A DNA stretch of 64,000 nucleotides, taken from assembly GCF_023715155.1 (NCBI RefSeq), contig NZ_JAMBNQ010000009.1, forward strand, positions 1 to 64,000, given 5' to 3'. The stretch comes from Neobacillus mesonae. Lineage in GTDB: Bacteria; Bacillota; Bacilli; Bacillales; Cytobacillaceae. The number at the start of each line of letters is the position of its first letter. Position 1 is the stretch's first letter. The notes beneath the pieces are model-generated. The model was not told the origin of the DNA and did not search any database. It was given only the letters and a program-made list of their open reading frames with translations. Both the position numbers and the translations under genes were made by a program. Below are positions 24,227-32,800 of the stretch, piece after piece.

Positions 24227-25915
24227 ATGGAAAATAGCCTTACTGGCGGCCAAGCAATTGTTGAAATTTTAAAAAAGGAAGAAATTAAACATGTATTTAC
24301 TGTCCCAGGGGAGAGTTTTATTCCAATTTTAGACGGCTTATATGATGAAAAAGATATTACATTAATATCTAATCGGCATGAGGGTGGTGCTTCCTTTATG
24401 GCAGAAGCATATGCCAAAGCTTCAGGTCAGGTTGCAGTAGTAATGGCAACACGGGGTGTAGGGGCTGCGAATCTATCAATTGGTATTCATACGGCTAAGG
24501 AAAACTCAACACCAATGGTTGTCCTATTGGGCCAGGTCAAAAGTTCCTTTCGTGGCAGGGAAGGGTTTCAAGAGGTAGATTTAGACCTTTTCTTGAAAGA
24601 CTTATGTAAATGGACTGTAGAAATAAATGAGGTCAATAGAATACCAGAATTGGTCCAAAGAGCTTTTAGAGTGGCAAAATGCGGACGTCCTGGACCAGTT
24701 GCAGTATCTTTGCCGGAGGATATTTTAAAGCAAAGCGCAAAATTAAAAATTAAAAATAAGTCCATTTGTCCGAAACCGAGGCCGTCAAAAAATGAGGTTA
24801 AGGAATTCTTTGGTCTTTTAAGGAAAGCGGAAAGACCTGTCATTATAGCTGGAGCAGGAATAAACCTTTCGAGTGCTGAAAAAAACTTGCTGCTTTTTGC
24901 TGAAAAATATCAAATTCCAGTAATGGCGGCGTTTAGAAGACATGATGTATTTCCAAATAATCATGTTTTGTATGCAGGACATTTAGGCATGGGAACTTTT
25001 GATGGCATAAAAGAAACGGTTAAAAAAGCTGATACGATTATTGCCATTGGTACCAGGTTTTCTGAAACAACGACACAAGGGTATTCCATCATTTCCGATG
25101 ATCAAACAATGATTCATATTGATATTGAATATTCAATGTTAGGAAAAGTTTACGAACCAAGTCTGGGAATTGTTGCAGATGCCGATGAGGCTTTACTTGC
25201 ACTAATTAACGAGGAAAACACCAATATTTTACAGAATAAATGGGAATCTTGGGCAATCGAACGCAGGAAAATATTTGAGGATGTTACGTATGTTGAGAAT
25301 CACAAACATGAACAAAGTGTTGATAATAAGCAAATCATATCCATCTTACAGCAGTATCTTCCTGCAAATGCAATCCTGGTAAATGATGCAGGGAATTTTG
25401 CTGGATGGGTTCAAACCTTCTTTAAATTTAATTCGCCTAAATCCTATATTGGGGCAGCATCTGGTGCAATGGGGTATGCAATGCCTGCAGCAGTGGGGGC
25501 GAAATTGGCACAGCCCGAGAGAACAGTTGTATCACTTTCAGGTGATGGCGGGATCATGATGACGATTCAAGAATTAGAAACAGCAGTCCGATATAAGGTT
25601 CCCATTATTTCACTCATTTTCAATAATAATATGCATGGTTCCATACGGATGTTTCAAGAAATCGCTTACCCTTATCGTGAAATAGGAACATCTTTGGGAA
25701 ATCCAGACTTTGTTGAATTAGGAAGCTCTTTTGGGGTTTATAGTCAGAGGGTATCATCAGATACAGAATTTGAGCAGGCTTTCATTAATGCATTAGAATC
25801 CAACAAAACTTCCTTAATCGAAATTACATGCAATCCTGATCAAATCTCCATCCACTCCACTATTACAGGTATCAGGAAAAAGGCAGTGAATAAGGAAAAA
25901 GTCGAGTTGAGTTAA
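24227..25915 (+). CDS. ThDP-dependent enzyme, acetolactate-synthase superfamily
   Basis: 562 residues in three domains. N-terminal PYR domain: VPGESFIPILDGL and RHEGGASFMAEAYAKASG, where Glu52 is the cofactor-activating Glu. Central FAD/DHS-like domain: PVIIAGAGINL near 205. C-terminal PP domain: GDGGIMMTIQELETA with NNNMHG, the ThDP-Mg motif, near 440-470. Such enzymes make or break C-C bonds next to a carbonyl (2-oxo acid decarboxylases, carboligases, sulfopyruvate or oxalyl-CoA decarboxylases). No small regulatory subunit and no ilv genes are nearby, so anabolic acetolactate synthase is unlikely. It lies between the two parts of a TRAP transporter, so it probably acts on the imported compound or its metabolite; the reaction is unknown. 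Confidence 0.82.
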   Translation: MENSLTGGQAIVEILKKEEIKHVFTVPGESFIPILDGLYDEKDITLISNRHEGGASFMAEAYAKASGQVAVVMATRGVGAANLSIGIHTAKENSTPMVVLLGQVKSSFRGREGFQEVDLDLFLKDLCKWTVEINEVNRIPELVQRAFRVAKCGRPGPVAVSLPEDILKQSAKLKIKNKSICPKPRPSKNEVKEFFGLLRKAERPVIIAGAGINLSSAEKNLLLFAEKYQIPVMAAFRRHDVFPNNHVLYAGHLGMGTFDGIKETVKKADTIIAIGTRFSETTTQGYSIISDDQTMIHIDIEYSMLGKVYEPSLGIVADADEALLALINEENTNILQNKWESWAIERRKIFEDVTYVENHKHEQSVDNKQIISILQQYLPANAILVNDAGNFAGWVQTFFKFNSPKSYIGAASGAMGYAMPAAVGAKLAQPERTVVSLSGDGGIMMTIQELETAVRYKVPIISLIFNNNMHGSIRMFQEIAYPYREIGTSLGNPDFVELGSSFGVYSQRVSSDTEFEQAFINALESNKTSLIEITCNPDQISIHSTITGIRKKAVNKEKVELS

Positions 25916-25949
25916 ACATGCTGAAAAGTAATTTTAAGGAGGGAATGAG

Positions 25950-27812
25950 ATGAAAAGGTTTGCTGTTCCGGGAATTATTGCGATTGTATGGTCTTTGTTT
26001 CAGATGTATACAGCAATGGAAGGAGCTTTTCCGTCTATTGTTCAAAGATCGATTCACGTTTCCTTCGGTTTGTCATTGGCCTTTGCCTTATATCCGCTGG
26101 GAAAAGAAAAAAGGAATATCATTCAAAAATTATTGAATATAGCTTTCATTCTATTACCGCTTATTATTGGGGTATATGTCACCGTAGAAGCAAATCGTTT
26201 GAGTACAAGAATTTGGTTTGTTGACGATGTTTCCTATTTAGATTTTTGGCTGGGTGCATTATTTATTTTACTCCTTCTGGAAGCATCAAGAAGAACGGTA
26301 GGTTATGTCATTACACTTTTGGCTGTTCTTTTCATAGCATATGGTTTTGCCGGGCCTTATTTAGGCGGATTATTAAGCCACCGCGGTTTAGATGTTACTA
26401 GAATGGTTGATTTGTTGTTTTTATCACCTGATGGGATTTTTGGTGTTCCCATCGGTGTTGCGACAGATTATGTCTTTTATTTTATCCTGTTTGGAGCCTT
26501 TTTGGAGATTTCCGGCGGCGGAAAATTGTTTATTGATATCGCCTTCAAGCTTACCCGTAAATCAAAGGGCGGTCCGGCTAAAGCTGCAGTCGTATCCAGC
26601 GGCCTGATGGGGAGCATCAGCGGAAGTGCTGTTGCCAATGTAGTCAGTACGGGTATTTTTACGATTCCTTTAATGAAAAAAACCGGGTATTCCAAAAGAG
26701 ATGCTGGGGCGATAGAGGCCTTGGCCTCAACAGGCGGGCAATTAATGCCGCCGATTATGGGTGCGGCCGCCTTTTTAATGGCAGAAATGCTTGGAGTGCC
26801 TTATGTAAAAATTATTTATGCAGCTCTCATTCCAGCTCTACTCTATTATATTTCTGTTTTCGTCTATGTTCATTTAAAAGCTTCAAAGGATCAACTAGGC
26901 TTAATGGATGAAGCATTAGAAGAAGAGAAGGAGAAACTGAAGGATCGAATTCATCTGCTGCTTCCGTTAGTTATTTTAATTATATTAATTTTCTCAGGTT
27001 CTACCTTATCAACAGCGGCATTCTGGTCCATTGTCAGTGTGCTGGCTGTCAGTTATTTAAGGAAAAACACTTTCTTAAAAATAAAGGATATTCTTTCTGC
27101 ATTAGAAAGCGGTGCTAAACAATCTGTAAAAGTGACGATTCCTTGCGCCGTGGCGGGTATTATTGTCGGGACAATCAGTTTTTCAGGATTAGGATTGAAA
27201 TTTACCAGTATTATTGTTGAATTATCGTTTGGAAACATAGGACTTGCACTAATATTGGTGGCGCTCGGCTGTATTATTCTTGGCATGGGGATGCCTACCA
27301 CTTCCGCTTATATTATGGCCGCCATATTATTGGCACCGGCACTTGAAGAATTTGGTGTTAATCTATTTGCTGCCCATATGTTTGTCTTTTATTTTGCTGT
27401 ACTATCGATGATTACACCGCCGGTTGCCCTTGCTGCTTACAGTGCTGCTGGTATTTCAGGTGCTTCGATGAATGAAACGGGTGTGAGGGCATTGGTTTTA
27501 GGAGCGGGAGCCTTTTTAATACCATTTGTGTTTGTCTTAAACCCAGCCTTATTAATGATTGGTCAGCCATTAGAAATAGCTTGGGTTACCATTACCACAC
27601 TGCTTGGGATTATTGGATTAGTGGCGGCCACGGTAGGATACTTTTTTACGAATATGTCAGGCTGGATTCGGATTGTTTCGCTTGTTTCTGCCATAACCAT
27701 GATCATTCCGGAAACGATAACGGACATTATCGGGATTTTATTATTCCTTTTTGTCGCCTTCAATCAACGGAAATTAAGCCGAAGATTTATCAGTAAAGGC
27801 CTTACCACATAA
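25950..27812 (+). CDS. TRAP transporter fused permease (DctQ-DctM, 4TM/12TM)
   Basis: 620 residues, the size of fused TRAP permeases that pair with TAXI receptors. The first ~180 residues carry four helices (DctQ-like); the rest carries about 12-14 helices of the DctM type with SGLMGSISGSAVANVVSTG near 212, STGGQLMPPIMGAAAF near 253 and GMGMPTTSAYI near 447. It is sodium-coupled uptake of an organic acid with the receptor at 23111. AGGAGGG before the ATG. It is followed by ubiX after 34 bases, so both are probably co-transcribed. Confidence 0.93.
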   Translation: MKRFAVPGIIAIVWSLFQMYTAMEGAFPSIVQRSIHVSFGLSLAFALYPLGKEKRNIIQKLLNIAFILLPLIIGVYVTVEANRLSTRIWFVDDVSYLDFWLGALFILLLLEASRRTVGYVITLLAVLFIAYGFAGPYLGGLLSHRGLDVTRMVDLLFLSPDGIFGVPIGVATDYVFYFILFGAFLEISGGGKLFIDIAFKLTRKSKGGPAKAAVVSSGLMGSISGSAVANVVSTGIFTIPLMKKTGYSKRDAGAIEALASTGGQLMPPIMGAAAFLMAEMLGVPYVKIIYAALIPALLYYISVFVYVHLKASKDQLGLMDEALEEEKEKLKDRIHLLLPLVILIILIFSGSTLSTAAFWSIVSVLAVSYLRKNTFLKIKDILSALESGAKQSVKVTIPCAVAGIIVGTISFSGLGLKFTSIIVELSFGNIGLALILVALGCIILGMGMPTTSAYIMAAILLAPALEEFGVNLFAAHMFVFYFAVLSMITPPVALAAYSAAGISGASMNETGVRALVLGAGAFLIPFVFVLNPALLMIGQPLEIAWVTITTLLGIIGLVAATVGYFFTNMSGWIRIVSLVSAITMIIPETITDIIGILLFLFVAFNQRKLSRRFISKGLTT

Positions 27813-27846
27813 TGAAGAATCATACAATCAACAGGGGGGTAACAAG

Positions 27847-28413
27847 ATGAAGAAGAAAATGGTTATCGGCATTACAGGAGCGAGCGGAGCTATATATGGC
27901 ATTCGGCTTTTGGAGACACTGAGAGAGCTGGATATTGAATCACATGCCGTTATTAGTTCTTCCGCCGTCAAGACCATTCATCATGAAACTGACTATACCA
28001 TCAACCAGGTAGAATCGATGTGTTCCTATCTGTATGATACATCAGATATTGGAGCAGCTATTTCAAGCGGCTCATTTAAAGTAGATGGGATGATTATTGC
28101 CCCATGCTCAATCAAAACGTTATCCTCAATTGCTAATAGTTTTAATGACAATCTTATCACCAGGGCGGCAGATGTAACATTAAAGGAACGCAGGAAATTA
28201 GTTTTAATGGTCCGGGAAACACCTTTTCATCTTGGACATTTAAAATTAATGCAATCCATTACAGAAATGGGAGGAGTCATATTGCCTCCTGTTCCAAGCT
28301 TTTATCATCTGCCTCAATCCCTTGATGATATCGTGAATCAAAGTGTCGGCAAGGCACTTGATCAATTTAACATTGAAGCAAACTTATTTACCAGATGGTC
28401 CGGTTTAGAGTAA
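27847..28413 (+). CDS. ubiX: Flavin prenyltransferase UbiX (HmfG-like)
   Basis: 188 residues, the usual length. Joins dimethylallyl phosphate to FMN to make prenylated FMN, the cofactor of UbiD decarboxylases. Motifs: GITGASGAIYGIRLLE at the N-terminus, APCSIKTLSSIANSFNDNLITR near 93, and LKERRKLVLMVRETPFH near 117, all characteristic of UbiX/Pad1. It ends the TRAP operon and precedes a strong terminator; the UbiD partner is 2.9 kb downstream, past a regulator and a ligase. In the furan-acid pathway this protein is HmfG. Confidence 0.94.
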   Translation: MKKKMVIGITGASGAIYGIRLLETLRELDIESHAVISSSAVKTIHHETDYTINQVESMCSYLYDTSDIGAAISSGSFKVDGMIIAPCSIKTLSSIANSFNDNLITRAADVTLKERRKLVLMVRETPFHLGHLKLMQSITEMGGVILPPVPSFYHLPQSLDDIVNQSVGKALDQFNIEANLFTRWSGLE

Positions 28414-28427
28414 AAAGGTATATTGAG

Positions 28428-28467
28428 AGACAGTGTTTTTTCTAACGAAGGACACTGTCTATTTTTT
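28428..28467 (+). terminator. Terminator after ubiX
   Basis: AGACAGTGT (28428-28436) / ACACTGTCT (28452-28460), perfect 9-bp stem followed by ATTTTTT. Closes the TAXI-TRAP operon. Confidence 0.85.
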
Positions 28468-28470
28468 AGT

Positions 28471-28586
28471 GTTGATTGGAGCGGAAGGCACTTGACTCCT
28501 GCGGGAGACCCCACAGGAGCTTTTAGCGCTGAGGAGGCTCCCCGCACGCCTGCGGAAAGCAAGTGACTGGAGCGGAAAGCAACAGC
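28471..28586. repeat. Intergenic GTTGATTGGAGCGGAAGGC-type repeat, 116 bp
   Basis: Starts GTTGATTGGAGCGGAAGGCA and ends GGAGCGGAAAGCAACAG, with CTCCTGCGGGAGACC, CACAGGAGC and GAGGAGGCTCCCCGCACGCCTGCGG inside, so several nested hairpins are possible. The termini (GTTG...CAAC) are inverted. I recall this GC-rich element as common between genes in Bacillaceae. It separates the ubiX terminator from the response-regulator gene; 28590-28796 is AT-rich, with a possible -35 TTGAAC near 28748 and nothing else. Confidence 0.7.
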
Positions 28587-28796
28587 CAAGTTTAACAGCC
28601 ATTTTTTTAAAAGAGAAAGTAGATAGAATTTTAAAAAGGATAAAATAGAAATTTTGAAATATCCACACTCCCTCTTTTGTTAACATTATTTATATAGCTG
28701 GAAAATTAGTAATAATTAAAAAATTAAAAAATAGATAATATATTTTTTGAACTTTTCATTTTAATCATTATTTATTATTGGGATAGGGGGATATAA

Positions 28797-29585
28797 ATGG
28801 CGGATATTCTCATTGTTGATAACAATGGAGCAGAAAGAAAAGAAATTTGTTCAATTATCAAGGATTCACCATATAACTTTTTAAATGTATATGAGGCAGG
28901 AAGTGCGCAGCGGGGCCTGATGCTTCTTAAACAAAATCAGCCCAGTGTATTGATACTCGACATTTCCTTACCCGATATGGACGGCATCAAATTTGGAAGG
29001 ACTGCACTAGAGCTTTATCCATCCCTTCCTGTGATCATTGTCAGTCATTTGAAAATGTTTGAATTAGTTCAAATGGCCATTAATGCAGGTTTTGATTCCT
29101 ATCTTTTAAAACCATTAGCGAAACATGACCTTTTACAGACCTTCGACCGGCTGCTGCCTCCAGGACTAGGTATGAACGTAAGTACAATACCTAATAGTAT
29201 GACACAAATACAAGCAAATGATTTGAAAAACCCAATCAACAGCGCCATTCAATATATTCAAGCCAATTATGGGAATCCTCTCACATTAAAAGAAATATCA
29301 GATCAAGTGTATTTAAGCGCATCTTATTTCAGCAAGCTCTTTAAGGAAGAAACAGGCATGACTTTTATCGAGTATCTAACCTTTGTAAGAGTCCAAAAGG
29401 CAAAGGGGCTGTTAAGGCTTTCATCCCTGCCGATTGAGATTATTGCTAATAGTTCCGGCTTTTCAAATCAAAGTTATTTTTCAACTGCCTTCAAGAAAAT
29501 AGTCGGAAAAACACCTAAAGAGTATAGAGATCAGTTTCTTTGGAATACAAAAAAGATGAAAAAAGTAAGAGCAATTGAGGCTTGA
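28797..29585 (+). CDS. Orphan response regulator, REC-AraC
   Basis: 262 residues: receiver domain (1-120) and AraC-type double HTH (about 160-255: LKEISDQVYLSASYFSKLFK and IIANSSGFSNQSYFSTAFKK). The phosphoacceptor Asp55 (LILDISLPDMDG) and Lys in LLKPL are present, but the second acidic-pocket residue is Asn9 (VDNN instead of VDDx), which should weaken Mg binding and phosphorylation. No histidine kinase is in the window. It is 57 bases upstream of a ligase gene in the same direction, and a close paralogue sits beside the second ligase (35692). It probably activates the acid-catabolism genes. Confidence 0.88.
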   Translation: MADILIVDNNGAERKEICSIIKDSPYNFLNVYEAGSAQRGLMLLKQNQPSVLILDISLPDMDGIKFGRTALELYPSLPVIIVSHLKMFELVQMAINAGFDSYLLKPLAKHDLLQTFDRLLPPGLGMNVSTIPNSMTQIQANDLKNPINSAIQYIQANYGNPLTLKEISDQVYLSASYFSKLFKEETGMTFIEYLTFVRVQKAKGLLRLSSLPIEIIANSSGFSNQSYFSTAFKKIVGKTPKEYRDQFLWNTKKMKKVRAIEA

Positions 29586-29642
29586 AATCATTCTAATTTG
29601 GAAACCCAGTTGTGATAGAGAAAATAGGGGGGAGTTGAATCG

Positions 29643-31205
29643 ATGAATTTATCTGCCATGTGGGACTTTGCGGTCGAACGATATTCCAATCGAATCGCCC
29701 TTGTACAAGGGAATCGCAGGTTCACTTATAATCAATTAAATAAAGAAATTATAAAAACAGCTTCTTCCCTTCAAAGAATTGGAGTGAAGAAAAATGACAG
29801 GGTTACGATTTTATTAAAGAATCGTCATGAAAATGTGGTGATTTATTGGGCACTCCAAAAACTAGGTGCTATTTATACCCCAATCAATTTCAGACTGTCC
29901 TCGAAAGAAGTGGAATACTGTGTAAATGATTCCGAATCCACTGCGGTTATTTATGAAAGCGCTAGCGAAACGGCTGTTTTACATGCTAATTTTCACTTTA
30001 GCCCGATTTTAATAGGGGTGGGTGAAGTGGCGGGAGCAGATATTTACTACAGTGAACTGGTTGACCGCAGTCCGGGAGGCTACATAAAACCAAACATTCA
30101 AGACGAGGATATCGCCCTTATGCTTTATACCTCCGGGACAACAGGAAAACCAAAAGGCGTTCCTAGGAGTCATAAAAATGAGTATTCCGCTGCGGTTGCT
30201 CACATTATTCAAAATAAGTATGTCGATAATGAAAGTACATTAGGGACCATGCCGCTTTACCATACGATGGGAATGCGTTCCTTGCTGGCTATCGCTTTCT
30301 TAAATGGAAAATATGCAGCATTGCCGGATTTTGATGCAAAAGAAGCACTGAATATCTTAAGTAAGGAAGAAATCACCTCCTTGTACTTAGTGCCGACTTT
30401 ATATCATGATATTTTAAATCATCCTGATTTTTTCCAATTTGACCTTAAAGCTTTAAGAAAGATTGGCTATGCGGGTGCTTCGATGACAACGGCATTAACG
30501 GAAAAATGTGTGGAGTTATTGAAGCCGGACGTGTTTGTGAATCACTATGGAAGCACTGAAGTCTATACTTTTACCATTTGCTCAGATGTCACAAAAAAGC
30601 CGGGGTGTGCCGGAAAGCCGGGCTTCCATCAAAGCATTCGTTTAATCACGCCTGATCCTGATGGGAATGCTGCACCTGATGATCTTGTCGGCAAAGGAGA
30701 AACAGGGGAAATTATTGTATCCATCAACTCGATTGAAAGTTTTAAAGGTTACTGGAACAGACCCGATGCCAATAAAAAAGCAATACGGGATGGCTGGTAT
30801 TTTACAGGCGATTTAGGTGTGTTTGATGATGATGGCGATTTGTTCGTGATCGGGCGGGTGGATGACATGATTATCTCAGGTGGTGAGAATGTCCATCCCA
30901 TTGAGGTGGAAGACATTTTATCTGAGCATCCCAAGGTGCTGGAGGCTGCCGTTGCAGGTGAGCAGGACGACCGCTGGGGACAGATTGTGACAGCCTTTGT
31001 TGTTCCTAAGGATCCTTCCATCACGATTCAAGAGCTTGATGAGTTTTGTAAAAATACCCCCAAACTTTCCAATTTTAAACGGCCAAGAAAATATGTTTTT
31101 ATTAAAAGTATTCCTAAGAGCAATGTAGGAAAAATCCTCCGGCGAAAGCTTAGAGAGGGAAAATATGAAATATACCAAAATAGTAATAATCTTGTAAGGA
31201 ATTAA
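29643..31205 (+). CDS. Acyl-CoA ligase, paralogue 1 of the furoyl-CoA synthetase type
   Basis: 520 residues of the ANL superfamily: P-loop YTSGTTGKPKGVPRSH near 170, NHYGSTEVYT near 300, the YFTGDLG/GRVDD hinge region near 390-420, and the adenylation Lys in VGKILRRKL near 500. It activates a carboxylic acid to its CoA thioester through an acyl-AMP. It is very similar to the ligase at 41997 (nearly identical around the P-loop and YHTMGMRSLL), so it probably accepts a related acid. It lies downstream of the REC-AraC regulator and upstream of ubiD. A terminator follows at 31213-31241. Confidence 0.9.
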   Translation: MNLSAMWDFAVERYSNRIALVQGNRRFTYNQLNKEIIKTASSLQRIGVKKNDRVTILLKNRHENVVIYWALQKLGAIYTPINFRLSSKEVEYCVNDSESTAVIYESASETAVLHANFHFSPILIGVGEVAGADIYYSELVDRSPGGYIKPNIQDEDIALMLYTSGTTGKPKGVPRSHKNEYSAAVAHIIQNKYVDNESTLGTMPLYHTMGMRSLLAIAFLNGKYAALPDFDAKEALNILSKEEITSLYLVPTLYHDILNHPDFFQFDLKALRKIGYAGASMTTALTEKCVELLKPDVFVNHYGSTEVYTFTICSDVTKKPGCAGKPGFHQSIRLITPDPDGNAAPDDLVGKGETGEIIVSINSIESFKGYWNRPDANKKAIRDGWYFTGDLGVFDDDGDLFVIGRVDDMIISGGENVHPIEVEDILSEHPKVLEAAVAGEQDDRWGQIVTAFVVPKDPSITIQELDEFCKNTPKLSNFKRPRKYVFIKSIPKSNVGKILRRKLREGKYEIYQNSNNLVRN

Positions 31206-31212
31206 GAATATA

Positions 31213-31241
31213 AAAAAAGGTTAGGAAACCCTAGCCTTTTT
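31213..31241 (+). terminator. Terminator after ligase 1
   Basis: AAAAAGGTTAGG pairs with CCTAGCCTTTTT (one G.T) with a short loop and a T run into ubiD's leader. Confidence 0.75.
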
Positions 31242-31292
31242 GTTCTCCATTTAAAAATATCCAAAAAAAAATAATGTAGGCTGGTGAATCAT

Positions 31293-32693
31293 ATGCATAA
31301 TTGTAAGTCACTTCGCAGTTGGTTAGGTAAATTAAAAAAAGAAGAACAATTAGCAGTCATTGATAAGAATGTATCATTAGAATATGAGATTGCTGCTTTT
31401 ACTAAAAAGCTGGATGGTAAAAAGGCCGCCTACTTTTCAAATGTAGAGGGCTATCATATTCCTGTTGTGTCCGGCATGACATCTACTAGAGAACAGTTTG
31501 CAATGGCAATGGGGATTCCTGAGCAGGAAATCACCGATAAATTCTTAGATGCGCTTGACCACCCAACCCCTTGTTTGCAGGTTTCTAGTGAAGAGGCACC
31601 TGTACATGAAAATGTGATCATGGGTGAGGATGTGGACCTGCTAAAACTTTTGCCGATTCCGATTCACCATGAAAAGGATTCCGGCCATTATATCTCCGCC
31701 GGTCTCGCTATTGCAAAAGACCCTGTAACAGGGAATCAAAATGTTTCGATTCACCGGCTGCAGGTTTCGGGGAAAAATAAATTAGGTGCTCTCATTCTTC
31801 CGAGACATTTATATAGTTTTTATAAAGCAGCAGAGGAAAAGGGAGAACCATTAGAGATTGCTATTGTTATAGGCGTGGATCCAGTCAGTATATTAGCTTC
31901 ACAGGCGATCGCACCCTTAGGGCAGGATGAAATGGAAATTGCCGGATCTTTAAAAGGGGAACCGGAGCCTGTGGTAAAATGTAAAACCATCAATGTGAAT
32001 GTTCCGGCCTATGCGGAAATTGTGCTGGAAGGCAGAATTTTGCCTCATGTTCGTGAACCTGAGGGACCGTTTGGGGAATTTCCAAAATATTATGGCCCAA
32101 AAAGCAATAAAGAGGTGATTGAAATAACGGCTATTACCCATCGCAATAATCCAATCTTCCAAACCATTCTTGCATCCAGCTATGAACATCTATTATTAGG
32201 CGGAATCCCGCGTGAAGCCAGCCTTTTACGGGCCTTAAGAAATACAGTGCCGACCGTTAAAGATGTTCATCTTAGCCTTGGGGGCACCTGCCGTTATCAT
32301 TTAATTGTACAAATGAAAAAGAGAAATGAAGGGGAAGCCAAGAACGTTATTCTGGCAGCCTTTGCGGGCCACTATGATGTCAAACATGTCATTGTGGTAG
32401 ATGAAGATGTAGATATATACAATTTGGAAGAAGTGGAATGGGCATTAGCGACCAGATTCCAGGCAGAAAAGGATTTGGTTGTCATTAATGGTTCGCTTGG
32501 TTCGAAACTTGACCCATCTACCAATAAGGGGGTAGGTTCAAAAGTTGGATTCGATTGTACGGTGCCATTAAACAGCGAGCCGATGGAATATGAAAAAATT
32601 CAAATACCTGGAATGAATGATATGAATGAACATGATTATTTACAGCAGCAGGTTTCCTTTGACCTTTTACCGGGAGAACATTTTAAAGAATAG
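31293..32693 (+). CDS. hmfF: UbiD-family decarboxylase, HmfF-like
   Basis: 466 residues. Prenyl-FMN-dependent reversible decarboxylase of aromatic, heteroaromatic or unsaturated acids. Motifs: NVSIHRLQV near 147 (metal and cofactor Asn/Arg), the catalytic PEGPFGEFPKYYG near 257-269, and the C-terminal KLDPSTNKGVGSKVGFDCT. I choose ATG 31293 (GGTG 6 bases before); GTG 31284 is possible. With ubiX and a Mo-hydroxylase/ligase/crotonase operon nearby, the best fit is HmfF, which decarboxylates 2,5-furandicarboxylate to 2-furoate. A phenolic-acid decarboxylase is the alternative, but its small third subunit gene is absent. Confidence 0.83.
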   Translation: MHNCKSLRSWLGKLKKEEQLAVIDKNVSLEYEIAAFTKKLDGKKAAYFSNVEGYHIPVVSGMTSTREQFAMAMGIPEQEITDKFLDALDHPTPCLQVSSEEAPVHENVIMGEDVDLLKLLPIPIHHEKDSGHYISAGLAIAKDPVTGNQNVSIHRLQVSGKNKLGALILPRHLYSFYKAAEEKGEPLEIAIVIGVDPVSILASQAIAPLGQDEMEIAGSLKGEPEPVVKCKTINVNVPAYAEIVLEGRILPHVREPEGPFGEFPKYYGPKSNKEVIEITAITHRNNPIFQTILASSYEHLLLGGIPREASLLRALRNTVPTVKDVHLSLGGTCRYHLIVQMKKRNEGEAKNVILAAFAGHYDVKHVIVVDEDVDIYNLEEVEWALATRFQAEKDLVVINGSLGSKLDPSTNKGVGSKVGFDCTVPLNSEPMEYEKIQIPGMNDMNEHDYLQQQVSFDLLPGEHFKE

Positions 32694-32701
32694 AAAAATA
32701 A

Positions 32702-32739
32702 AAGTTCCTATCTTTTTAGGTAGGAACTTGGTCTTTTTT
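32702..32739 (+). terminator. Terminator after hmfF
   Basis: AAGTTCCTA (32702-32710) / TAGGAACTT (32721-32729), perfect 9-bp stem, then GGTCTTTTTTT. Confidence 0.85.
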
Positions 32740-32800
32740 AGGGAATAGTTAGTATAAAACATAAGTATATCTTTTACTAGGGGCAGGAAGGTGTAAAATC

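Noticed and set aside
24227-25915. Anabolic acetolactate synthase IlvB
   Set aside because: No small subunit or ilv/leu genes; it sits inside a TRAP transporter operon.
31293-32693. Vanillate/4-hydroxybenzoate decarboxylase BsdC
   Set aside because: The small BsdD-like gene is missing and the context is the hmf-like set; kept only as an alternative.
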